A stretch of DNA of 7,156 bases, from contig CAUJFU010000474.1 in the NCBI GenBank assembly GCA_963169055.1, positions 1-7,156 on the forward strand, given 5' to 3'. A program made the translations under genes and the position numbers. The DNA is from Myxococcota bacterium. GTDB lineage: Bacteria; Myxococcota_C; UBA6777. This document shows, piece after piece, positions 1 through 5,396 of this stretch (position 1 is its first letter; the number at the start of each line of letters is the position of its first letter). The notes beneath the pieces are model-generated. The model saw only the letters and a list, made by a program, of their open reading frames with translations, searched no databases and was not told the origin of the DNA.

Positions 1-220
1 TCGACATATAGCCTGTTCCTGCAAGCCGACCCGTCCCAAAGATCCGCTGAATATTGTTGAGCACCTGCATCGGTCGATCGGAGTGCGTAAAGACGCGATG
101 AACAAAGTCTTCTCCGGGAAGGGTCAACATCTCTTTGGGGATGCCTTTGCAGACATGACCCAACAACGAATCGGCATCGCCGCCCAAATGCTTCTGGATA
201 TCGTCAAAACTCAAACCCAT
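1..220 (-). CDS. fbaB: Class I fructose-bisphosphate aldolase, N-terminal part (runs off the left edge)
   Basis: The first 73 codons are visible on the minus strand, starting with ATG at 220-218; the rest lies outside the window. The peptide begins MGLSFDDIQKHLGG and contains IPKEMLTLPGEDFV, then NNIQRIFGTGRLAGTGYMS. From knowledge of the family, this order (IPKE..LPG.DFVDRVF, then LQR.F..GRLAGTGY) is the N-terminus of the archaeal/DhnA-type class I aldolase, a cytoplasmic enzyme that cleaves fructose-1,6-bisphosphate to dihydroxyacetone phosphate and glyceraldehyde-3-phosphate through a lysine Schiff base. The catalytic lysine is not in this fragment, so activity cannot be judged. The start is supported by a strong ribosome-binding site, AAGAGGAG, seven bases upstream. 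The gene is divergent from the membrane protein at 545. Recognition is from memory of family sequences, not a search. Confidence 0.8.
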   Translation of the reverse strand, partial: MGLSFDDIQKHLGGDADSLLGHVCKGIPKEMLTLPGEDFVHRVFTHSDRPMQVLNNIQRIFGTGRLAGTGYMS

Positions 221-227
221 GTTTCCG

Positions 228-235
228 CTCCTCTT
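228..235 (-). promoter_or_regulatory. Ribosome-binding site of the aldolase gene
   Basis: The minus strand reads AAGAGGAG, seven bases before the ATG at 220. It is a near-perfect Shine-Dalgarno sequence and fixes the aldolase start. Confidence 0.75.
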
Positions 236-248
236 TGCTTGCCTTTGC

Positions 249-264
249 GCATACGATGGTATGC
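249..264. repeat. Inverted repeat upstream of the aldolase start
   Basis: The arms GCATAC and GTATGC flank the spacer GATG, giving six perfect base pairs. The element lies 29-44 bases upstream of the aldolase ATG, just outside the ribosome-binding site. It could be an operator for a dimeric regulator or a small hairpin in the leader. I could not find a convincing -10/-35 pair for the aldolase to place it against, so its role is open. Confidence 0.35.
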
Positions 265-329
265 ACACATCCTACGCCTCGGTGGTTCGACGCAGACCAT
301 GCCTTTTCTTCCGCGAACCCGCGATTTTT

Positions 330-360
330 TTGACTTTTGAAAGCGCCTACTCTCTATATG
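330..360 (+). promoter_or_regulatory. Candidate sigma70-like promoter for the membrane-protein gene
   Basis: TTGACT at 330-335 matches five of six bases of the -35 consensus. A TA-rich block, TCTATATG at 353-360, follows and offers TCTATA after 17 bases or TATATG after 19 bases, neither a good -10. Transcription would start around 365-370, leaving a leader of roughly 175 bases before the ATG at 545. The call rests on consensus matching only, and the host's promoter preferences are unknown. Confidence 0.25.
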
Positions 361-363
361 TTT

Positions 364-444
364 CAATGCTCGTCCGTACGGACGCTACGTTCTGGACATG
401 GCATACCGAACACGCAAGGGCCGACCTGTTCCAATGCTCGTCCG
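364..444. repeat. 13-bp direct repeat, one copy fused to a 14-bp palindrome
   Basis: CAATGCTCGTCCG occurs exactly at 364-376 and again at 432-444, 68 bases apart. The first copy overlaps a perfect palindrome, CGTCCGTACGGACG at 371-384; the second copy retains only the CGTCCG half-site. This arrangement of one full and one half operator just downstream of a candidate promoter and between divergent genes would suit binding by a dimeric regulator. It is not a coding feature: no open frame here has a ribosome-binding site or plausible composition. The regulator is unknown. Confidence 0.4.
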
Positions 445-530
445 CCCCCTCTATCTGGATTCCAACAAAAGGTCAAGGACTTTCCTGTGGCGCACAACGA
501 CGTACCGTCGCTCTTTGCCCCCAAGATACA

Positions 531-536
531 AGGAAG
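531..536 (+). promoter_or_regulatory. Ribosome-binding site that sets the start of the membrane-protein gene
   Basis: AGGAAG sits eight bases before the ATG at 545. The in-frame upstream ATG at 398 has no such site, and the extra 49 residues it would add are rich in Arg and Pro and would bury the signal peptide, so 545 is preferred. Confidence 0.65.
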
Positions 537-544
537 CGCAGCGG

Positions 545-2530
545 ATGGACACAACAAGACGATTTCTTTTCATCGGCCTCTTTTTTCTCGGTGGGTGGGC
601 CTCGCACGCACAAGCCAATCTGACGGTTTGCGGTGTCGATCTGCGAGGAAACCCCCGCTGTCATCGCGAACTCAAACGGCTCGTCGCAGGTTGCAAAGAG
701 CAGCCTGTGATCTGCGGTCGTTCTTACCAATACGGCCCACTCCCCAACCTCGAAGAAGTGACACAACGTTGCAATCTTTGGCATCGCAGCCATCGCCGAA
801 AGTGGGTGATGGGCATGTGTGGAATCCCCTTGTATTCGGCTCCACGCACCTTTTGCGGTCGCAAGGGAATGGAAGTCGCGATTAGCTGCATCCGCAACGT
901 TCGCGCCAAACAGCCCGAGATCCCGATGGCTCCGATGACTCGACGCGATGCGCCCACTCCTACCCCTCCCCTCATGCGCACACCCTCACCATCCATGCCT
1001 TCTCGAACCTCCCATCCCACCGCACCCATCGTCGCTCCCCGTGAGTCAGCTTCGGATGCTGCACCTTCGACACACCAAGACACCCACAATGCTCAAGAAG
1101 CCGCCACCCAAACTCCTCCATCATCCGCCTCCACCACACAACGCGATCCGCGCACAGGTTCCTTGGCGCAGGTCTCCGCACCTACCGCACCTTCTGCCCA
1201 AGGGACGGGCGTTTGGCTGTGGGCGGTGTTGCTGCAATTGTTGACGCTTTGCCTTGTGATCTTTTTGCTGCAACAACGCTTTTCGCCCGAAAGCGCCAAA
1301 CAAGCCCGTCGCCGCCTCCAAGACGACGAGGACGCTTGGGCAGACGGCAGTCACCAAGAACCCAAAGACGACCACAGCGTCGCGATCTCTGACCTTCTCC
1401 ACGAAGTGCAGCGCCGTCTTGACCATTCCACCGAACAGATCGAACAGATCGTTTCTCAACAAGCCGCCGCCCCCGCACAAGTGCCGTTTGCTGCGCTTCA
1501 ACGCGAAGCGGACGAGATGCTGCGTTATTATAGCGGTATCGCCCGCGTTGTTTTGCAAGATACCGCAAAAGCCCGTCCTGCCGTCTTCCAGCAACACTTG
1601 ATCGAGGCCCGCGAACGCCTTCAATGGATCTTCCAAGGCCACCGCGAACACAACGTACGTGCTCTCTCGCTCCACAACTTCCAAGAAGAAACCCTCGCCT
1701 TGATCGACTCTTTGCTCGAACGCATGGGCTATCTTGACCTTCCTTTGTTGATCCAACAACATCTCACCCAAGGCCAATTCAGCTTTCGTGAATATCTCCA
1801 TCGTATCGAAGCCGATCAGGCCGAGCACATCCGACGCGCTCAACCTCCCCAAAGCTTCAAAGAAGTCCGCGAATCTTTCATGGCGCGCATCGAAAGCCTC
1901 TACCGCAACAATCTGCTCAGCCTCCAAAAACAACCGATCCCACAACACACCATGCCCGAAGACGAACAAGCCGAGCTCTACCAACAACGCTACGTCCGCT
2001 CTTTCCTCTTAAAAGAGCTGCCCCGCCAGCTTCGCAGTCTTGCTCGTCAATCGAGTCCGGGTCGGATCGGTGCGCTCGTCGATATGCTTGTGCAATTCAT
2101 CGAAGATCAAGTCCTTCAATCGGGCTTATCGATCACTTTCCCCGAAGATGCAGCACTCGAAGAAAGTATGATGGGCCGTATCGTTCGCCTCGAAAAAGCC
2201 CGTATCACCGAGGAAAGCAGCAGCGCCTCTGCCGATCTTTCTGAGGCGATGCAGCGGATGGATCAGGCTTTTGGTGCGCTTTCTCTCGAAGCGCCGCCAT
2301 CTGATAGCGCATCCCACACCCTCGAACCCGGTGCGCTGCCCGAAGCCCCCTCCCATCCTGTGATCGCGAACCCTGACAGCGATCCGCCCGAATTGGCATG
2401 GGAAGCACCGCGTGGAACCTTCGGTAGCAGCGAGCTTGACGCTCTCCAAGCCAACGCCGGACATACGCTGGGCACACGCTCCAACGGCAGCCATTCCACC
2501 ACCAACAGCTACAACACCCTTTCGAAGTGA
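545..2530 (+). CDS. Unrecognised bitopic membrane protein with Cys-rich exported domain and helical cytoplasmic region
   Basis: The product has 661 residues and I do not recognise the family. Visible parts in order: a signal peptide (residues 1-24, two arginines, a hydrophobic core, cleavage likely at SHAQA/N); an exported domain of about 100 residues with eight cysteines at 29, 39, 50, 57, 76, 92, 104 and 115, an even number that suits four disulfides; a Pro/Ser/Thr-rich low-complexity linker (about 128-219); one transmembrane helix (about 222-243), followed by Arg/Lys residues; then a cytoplasmic part of about 415 residues. The cytoplasmic part is mostly amphipathic helix rich in Gln, Glu, Arg and Leu (about 278-560) and ends in an acidic, Ser/Pro-rich tail (about 561-661). 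This layout resembles a receptor or envelope tether that links an exported sensor to an internal helical module. No kinase, phosphatase, GGDEF or chemotaxis motif is visible. It is transcribed away from the aldolase and probably ends at the hairpin at its stop codon. Confidence 0.85.
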   Translation: MDTTRRFLFIGLFFLGGWASHAQANLTVCGVDLRGNPRCHRELKRLVAGCKEQPVICGRSYQYGPLPNLEEVTQRCNLWHRSHRRKWVMGMCGIPLYSAPRTFCGRKGMEVAISCIRNVRAKQPEIPMAPMTRRDAPTPTPPLMRTPSPSMPSRTSHPTAPIVAPRESASDAAPSTHQDTHNAQEAATQTPPSSASTTQRDPRTGSLAQVSAPTAPSAQGTGVWLWAVLLQLLTLCLVIFLLQQRFSPESAKQARRRLQDDEDAWADGSHQEPKDDHSVAISDLLHEVQRRLDHSTEQIEQIVSQQAAAPAQVPFAALQREADEMLRYYSGIARVVLQDTAKARPAVFQQHLIEARERLQWIFQGHREHNVRALSLHNFQEETLALIDSLLERMGYLDLPLLIQQHLTQGQFSFREYLHRIEADQAEHIRRAQPPQSFKEVRESFMARIESLYRNNLLSLQKQPIPQHTMPEDEQAELYQQRYVRSFLLKELPRQLRSLARQSSPGRIGALVDMLVQFIEDQVLQSGLSITFPEDAALEESMMGRIVRLEKARITEESSSASADLSEAMQRMDQAFGALSLEAPPSDSASHTLEPGALPEAPSHPVIANPDSDPPELAWEAPRGTFGSSELDALQANAGHTLGTRSNGSHSTTNSYNTLSK

Positions 2531-2556
2531 ACCTCACGAGAGGTTTTGTGTTCTGT
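2530..2556 (+). terminator. Possible weak Rho-independent terminator after the membrane-protein gene
   Basis: AACCTC (2530-2535), loop ACGA, GAGGTT (2540-2545) form a six-pair hairpin that begins on the last base of the stop codon. It is followed by TTGTGTTCT, a broken T tract. The stem is short and the tail imperfect, so termination may be partial. Confidence 0.4.
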
Positions 2557-2564
2557 CGATCTGT

Positions 2565-2605
2565 GGGGGGCTTTGGGTGTGGGTGCTTGTGTTGTGTGGG
2601 TGGGG
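2565..2605 (+). other. G-run cluster in the intergenic region before the hydrolase
   Basis: Five G-runs lie close together on the plus strand: 2565-2570, 2575-2577, 2581-2583, 2598-2600 and 2602-2605. The loops are 4, 3, 14 and 1 bases. Four runs could form a G-quadruplex with one long loop. The run lies in the 125-base gap before the hydrolase and within a wider G/T-rich stretch that continues into its signal-peptide codons. I found no convincing promoter in the gap. Confidence 0.3.
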
Positions 2606-2643
2606 TATGCTTCACTTGTCCGTGGTTGCACAAAAAACGAACG

Positions 2644-2650
2644 AGGGAGG
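2644..2650 (+). promoter_or_regulatory. Ribosome-binding site of the hydrolase
   Basis: AGGGAGG lies five bases before the ATG at 2656. It selects this start over the upstream in-frame ATG at 2527, which overlaps the previous stop codon and would add a Cys/Gly-rich, unlikely extension ahead of the signal peptide. Confidence 0.75.
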
Positions 2651-2655
2651 CGCAG

Positions 2656-3753
2656 ATGGCAAGCCGTTGGTTGTGGGCGTTGGGTTGGAGCGTGTGGGTG
2701 TGGAGTGGTCTGGCTTATGCGGGCGAGGTGGCGTTTGTCCACAAGAGCTCGGATGGGTTTTCTTTGGCAGGGAAATTGGCCTATCCTACGGGAACAACAG
2801 ATGCCAACGCTGCGCGTGTAGTGATCTTGATCCACGGATCGGGTCCGCAAGGGATGGACTCCGATCTTTCTGCCGCGAGCGCTGGCAAACCCAACTGTTT
2901 TTTCTGTGATATCCGTGACGGTTTGGTCAAAAAGCAATTTGTGGTGCTTCGCTACAACAAGCGCTCTTTCGAGATCAACCAACTTGCGGCCAAAGACAAA
3001 AACTACGTCAAAGGCCCCGCATTCAAGGCGTTTATGGAAAACTCACTCAAGTACTTCGTGGATGATGCACGAGGCTTGGTGCAGTGGGCGCAAAAGAAGA
3101 TGCCCAAAGCCAAGATCTACCTTGCAGGATTTTCGCAAGGGACCTACATCGCCCTGCAAGTCGCTGAACAAGAAAAAGCCGTCGCAGGTGTCGCTGTGAC
3201 GGGCTTTTATGCCTCGACGCTCGAAACGATCTCGCATGAACAGATCATCCACCGCCCGTTGTATTGGTTCCGCAGCGTCGACAAAAACAACGACGGTCTT
3301 CTCGATCCCAGCGAGCTTATGCAAGCGGGGGCTGTTGGCCTGAGTCTGGCTGCACAAGGGCCTGCCTTGGATGCCGATGGTGACGGCAAGATCAGCTTTA
3401 TGGAGATCCAAGGCGGAAACTACATCAATATGCTCAAGTTTCAACGGATGTTGCGCGCCAATACTCTTCAAGAGCTCCGCTATCCTCGCGTGGATCAGAT
3501 CCTCGAGCGCCTCAAGATCCCTGTGATCTTTTTCCAAGGAATGTGGGACAACCAAACCCTTGCTTATCATGCTCTGTCTATCCGCATCTTGGCCCAATAC
3601 ATCTGGAAGAAAAACAACTTCCGCTTCTTCTTTTTCCCCAAACTAGGGCATATCCTCGACAAGCGCGACCGTTTCGACGATCTTGTCTACCGCCGTATTG
3701 AGGCTTCTGCTTTGGAAAAGCTCGGCAGCGAGATGGCTGCTCTATTCAAGTGA
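2656..3753 (+). CDS. Secreted alpha/beta hydrolase with two inserted EF-hand calcium-binding loops
   Basis: The product has 365 residues. A Trp-rich signal peptide ends near LAYA/G (residue 22), so the enzyme is exported. Alpha/beta-hydrolase landmarks follow in order: LIHGSGP (His60-Gly-Ser), which builds the oxyanion hole; the nucleophile elbow GFSQG with Ser160; FFQGMWDNQT with probable catalytic Asp298; and KLGHILD with probable catalytic His332. Between Ser160 and Asp298 lie two textbook 12-residue EF-hand loops, DKNNDGLLDPSE (209-220) and DADGDGKISFME (239-250), each with acidic or Asn ligands at positions 1, 3, 5 and 9 (Ser at 9 in the second) and Glu at 12. They occupy the place where this fold carries its cap or lid. 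The general family covers esterases, lipases and peptidases; the substrate cannot be read from the sequence. A CxxC pair (Cys81, Cys84) precedes the nucleophile. The gene lies 125 bases after the membrane-protein gene and is followed by the hairpin array. Confidence 0.88.
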   Translation: MASRWLWALGWSVWVWSGLAYAGEVAFVHKSSDGFSLAGKLAYPTGTTDANAARVVILIHGSGPQGMDSDLSAASAGKPNCFFCDIRDGLVKKQFVVLRYNKRSFEINQLAAKDKNYVKGPAFKAFMENSLKYFVDDARGLVQWAQKKMPKAKIYLAGFSQGTYIALQVAEQEKAVAGVAVTGFYASTLETISHEQIIHRPLYWFRSVDKNNDGLLDPSELMQAGAVGLSLAAQGPALDADGDGKISFMEIQGGNYINMLKFQRMLRANTLQELRYPRVDQILERLKIPVIFFQGMWDNQTLAYHALSIRILAQYIWKKNNFRFFFFPKLGHILDKRDRFDDLVYRRIEASALEKLGSEMAALFK

Positions 3754-3807
3754 GTTTCTTGCGGATAAAGCAGGGTAGAGAACAAGACTGATGCGGCTCG
3801 GTTTGTT

Positions 3808-3890
3808 TTGTGGGGCTTTGCCTCACGCCCCACAAGGGGTCTCGGCCCCCTTGACCCCGTGTCGGCGGGGTGAGCGTCTGTTTTTCAGAC
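3808..3890. repeat. Cluster of four tandem hairpins (REP-like palindromic element)
   Basis: Four inverted repeats follow one another. GTGGGGC/GCCTCAC at 3810-3826 has a 3-base loop and one G-T pair; its left arm can instead pair with GCCCCAC as a 9-bp stem, TTGTGGGGC/GCCCCACAA (3808-3816 with 3827-3835). CAAGGGG/CCCCTTG spans 3833-3853. ACCCCG/CGGGGT spans 3854-3871. GTCTG/CAGAC spans 3876-3890 with a T5 loop. No open frame here is credible. The style (runs of G and C stems with loops such as TCTCGG) resembles dispersed intergenic palindromic repeats in other bacteria; membership of a family cannot be shown from one copy. Confidence 0.6.
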
Positions 3891-3933
3891 AGATGACCCT
3901 GCCGCTTGAAATGCCGAGAACACGGGGTTTTTT
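3854..3933 (+). terminator. Terminator-like long hairpin upstream of the FadL-like gene (possible attenuator)
   Basis: ACCCCGTGT (3854-3862) pairs perfectly with ACACGGGGT (3920-3928), nine base pairs, and the right arm runs into six T (3928-3933). The 57-base internal segment contains the GTCTG/CAGAC hairpin, so the structure would be branched. The left arm also takes part in the local hairpin ACCCCG/CGGGGT (3854-3871), so the two folds exclude each other. It may simply end the hydrolase transcript or may regulate entry into the FadL-like gene, whose ATG is 20 bases after the T run. Confidence 0.4.
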
Positions 3934-3953
3934 GTCAAATGCGAGAGAAGAGC

Positions 3954-5345
3954 ATGTCGTGGTATCAGATGCGGATCGTGTGGATGGGCGTGTGGTGTTT
4001 GTGTTGGGGGTGGGTACAAGACGCCCGATCTGCGGGGTTTTATTTGCCGGGTCGTGGTGTTTCTTCGATGGCACGGGGAGGGACAGGGATCGCAGGGGCG
4101 GATTCCTTGCAGGCCATGTGGTACAACCCGGCCAATCTTGCGGCGTTTCAAGGCCCTCATCTGCTTGTGGATGCGGGAGTGATCTTTTCAGGCAGTAGCT
4201 TTCAACGCTCGGATCGCAAAAAGCCTGATGGGACCGTCGAAACCTTTTCGCTTGTGGAAAATCAAGCCCCACCGCTTCCTGATCCGTCGCTGCTGTTTGC
4301 GTATGGTTGGAAAGATCCGAATATCACGGTGGGCGTGGGCGTGTATGCGCCCTATGCGATGTCGCTGAAGTTCCCCGATACAGGGGCGCATCGTTACGGC
4401 ATCATCGACATGAGCGGCAGCTTGTTTCTTGTGTCTCAAGCCTCGATCGCATGGTCGCCACATCCGCGTTTTCGGGTGGGGTTGAGTGTTCAAAACGTCA
4501 CGGTGACAGTTCGTCTGATGACCGCTGCTTCGGCTTATTTGGGCATCTTTGGCGAACCCGAAGCCCCCGATCTCGATCTTTATACCGAAGCGCGCTTGAA
4601 CAGTTATTTCAATCTTTCGGGAAACCTCGGTGTTTGGGGGCGTGCGGTCGATACGGCTGGATTCAAGCTGGACGTTGCCGCCAGTATGCAAGCCCCTGTA
4701 CGTGTCCAAGGCGAAGGCACCATGCGCGTCCGTCTCCCCACGCATCCACTCTTCGATCCGACGAAGGTCGAAGGCGACCAAGTCTCCGCTGGTTTTTGGT
4801 TGCCGTTTATCATTCGTGCGGCTGTGCGGGCGACTTTTTGGGGCGATCGTGCGGATATCGAAGCTGCCTTTGTCTACGAAACATGGTCGATGCACGACAC
4901 CATCAACTTTTCTCCCGCAGGTTCGGGCATCACCTTGCGCAATGTCCCGACCATCGGTGATTATGTCGTCCCACCGATCAAGATCCCCCGCAATTGGCAA
5001 GATGCCTTCTCTGTTCGCATCGGCGGGCGTATCGAAGTCGTCAAAGGTTGGTTTCAGATCCTGTACGGCTACATCTTCGAAACTTCCGCTGTTCCCGACA
5101 AGATGTTCTCCGTTTTGATCATGGACAGCAACAAACACGTCTTTTGCCTTGGTGCGAGTCTGACGCTTGCCAAGATGCGCTTTGACCTAGGCTACGGGCT
5201 TTATTGGATGCCCGAACGCACCATCACCAACAGCCAATACAAACAGCTCAATCCCCTCAACCCCGAAGGAGCCTCGATCATCGGAAATGGTGCTTACAAC
5301 GCGACGGTGCATGTTTTGGGACTGAGCTGGCAAGGGCAGTTTTAG
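3954..5345 (+). CDS. OmpP1/FadL-family outer-membrane transporter
   Basis: The product has 463 residues, typical for the FadL/TodX/OmpP1 family of outer-membrane barrels that import long-chain fatty acids or other hydrophobic compounds by lateral diffusion. A Trp-rich signal peptide ends near ARSA/G (residue 27). The mature N-terminus GFYLPGRGVSSMARGGTG, then WYNPANLAAF with the family's NPA motif (58-60), match the N-terminal hatch region. Later family-like stretches are GVYAPYAMSLKFPDTGAHRYG (about 128-148), FVYETWSMHDTINF (about 306-319), NWQDAFSVRIGG (about 347-358) and the ETSAVPD turn (about 376-382). The final residue is Phe, as expected for assembly by the BAM machinery. ATG at 3954 is chosen because it gives a proper signal peptide and has a weak GAGAGAAG site upstream; ATG at 3939, TTG at 3906 and ATG at 3969 are alternatives. 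The substrate is not predictable. It may act with the upstream secreted hydrolase, though the terminator-like hairpin between them argues against a simple operon. Confidence 0.9.
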   Translation: MSWYQMRIVWMGVWCLCWGWVQDARSAGFYLPGRGVSSMARGGTGIAGADSLQAMWYNPANLAAFQGPHLLVDAGVIFSGSSFQRSDRKKPDGTVETFSLVENQAPPLPDPSLLFAYGWKDPNITVGVGVYAPYAMSLKFPDTGAHRYGIIDMSGSLFLVSQASIAWSPHPRFRVGLSVQNVTVTVRLMTAASAYLGIFGEPEAPDLDLYTEARLNSYFNLSGNLGVWGRAVDTAGFKLDVAASMQAPVRVQGEGTMRVRLPTHPLFDPTKVEGDQVSAGFWLPFIIRAAVRATFWGDRADIEAAFVYETWSMHDTINFSPAGSGITLRNVPTIGDYVVPPIKIPRNWQDAFSVRIGGRIEVVKGWFQILYGYIFETSAVPDKMFSVLIMDSNKHVFCLGASLTLAKMRFDLGYGLYWMPERTITNSQYKQLNPLNPEGASIIGNGAYNATVHVLGLSWQGQF

Positions 5346-5396
5346 CTTGATGCTGGAATAGTGAGGAGGTTCTGCTGTTTCTTTAAGGCGGACAGC
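5346..5396. other. Convergent intergenic gap, no clear terminator
   Basis: Only 51 bases separate the stop of the FadL-like gene from the stop of the minus-strand repeat protein. The best inverted repeat is GCTGT/ACAGC (5374-5378 with 5392-5396, 13-base loop), with no T run on either strand. I see no good bidirectional terminator, so read-through and antisense transcription are possible. Confidence 0.4.

Larger units (their letters stand above)
221..544. other. Divergent intergenic region (324 bases), no gene seen
   Basis: This stretch separates the aldolase (leftward) from the membrane-protein gene (rightward). Open frames cross it but none has a ribosome-binding site, a recognisable product or coding-like composition. 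It holds the two inverted repeats, the direct repeat and the candidate promoter listed separately, plus a run of seven T at 325-331 preceded by a CGCG-AACC-CGCG mini-hairpin. Promoters for both flanking genes should lie here. Confidence 0.7.

Noticed and set aside
312-331. CGCG-AACC-CGCG hairpin followed by seven T, resembling a plus-strand terminator
   Set aside because: The stem has only four pairs, and no plus-strand gene precedes it, so there is nothing for it to terminate. The T run probably belongs to the promoter region.
498-510. Short inverted repeat CGACG-TAC-CGTCG before the membrane-protein start
   Set aside because: Five-base arms are expected by chance in a region this size, and it has no link to the other repeats.
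398-544. N-terminal extension of the membrane protein from the ATG at 398
   Set aside because: No ribosome-binding site; the 49 extra residues are Arg/Pro-rich and would place the signal peptide internally. The ATG at 545 has AGGAAG at proper spacing.
1121-1987. A 288-codon open frame on the minus strand inside the membrane-protein gene
   Set aside because: It lies wholly antisense to a gene with a signal peptide, membrane helix and coherent domain layout, and it encodes no recognisable motif. It looks like a by-product of the biased codon use of the real gene.
2527-2655. N-terminal extension of the hydrolase from the ATG at 2527
   Set aside because: It overlaps the previous stop codon, gives an implausible Cys/Gly-rich peptide from G/T-rich DNA, and the ATG at 2656 has a strong ribosome-binding site and a proper signal peptide.
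4188-5138. A 316-codon open frame on the minus strand inside the FadL-like gene
   Set aside because: The plus-strand frame matches the FadL family along its whole length. The antisense product is His/Arg-rich with no domain and no good start site.
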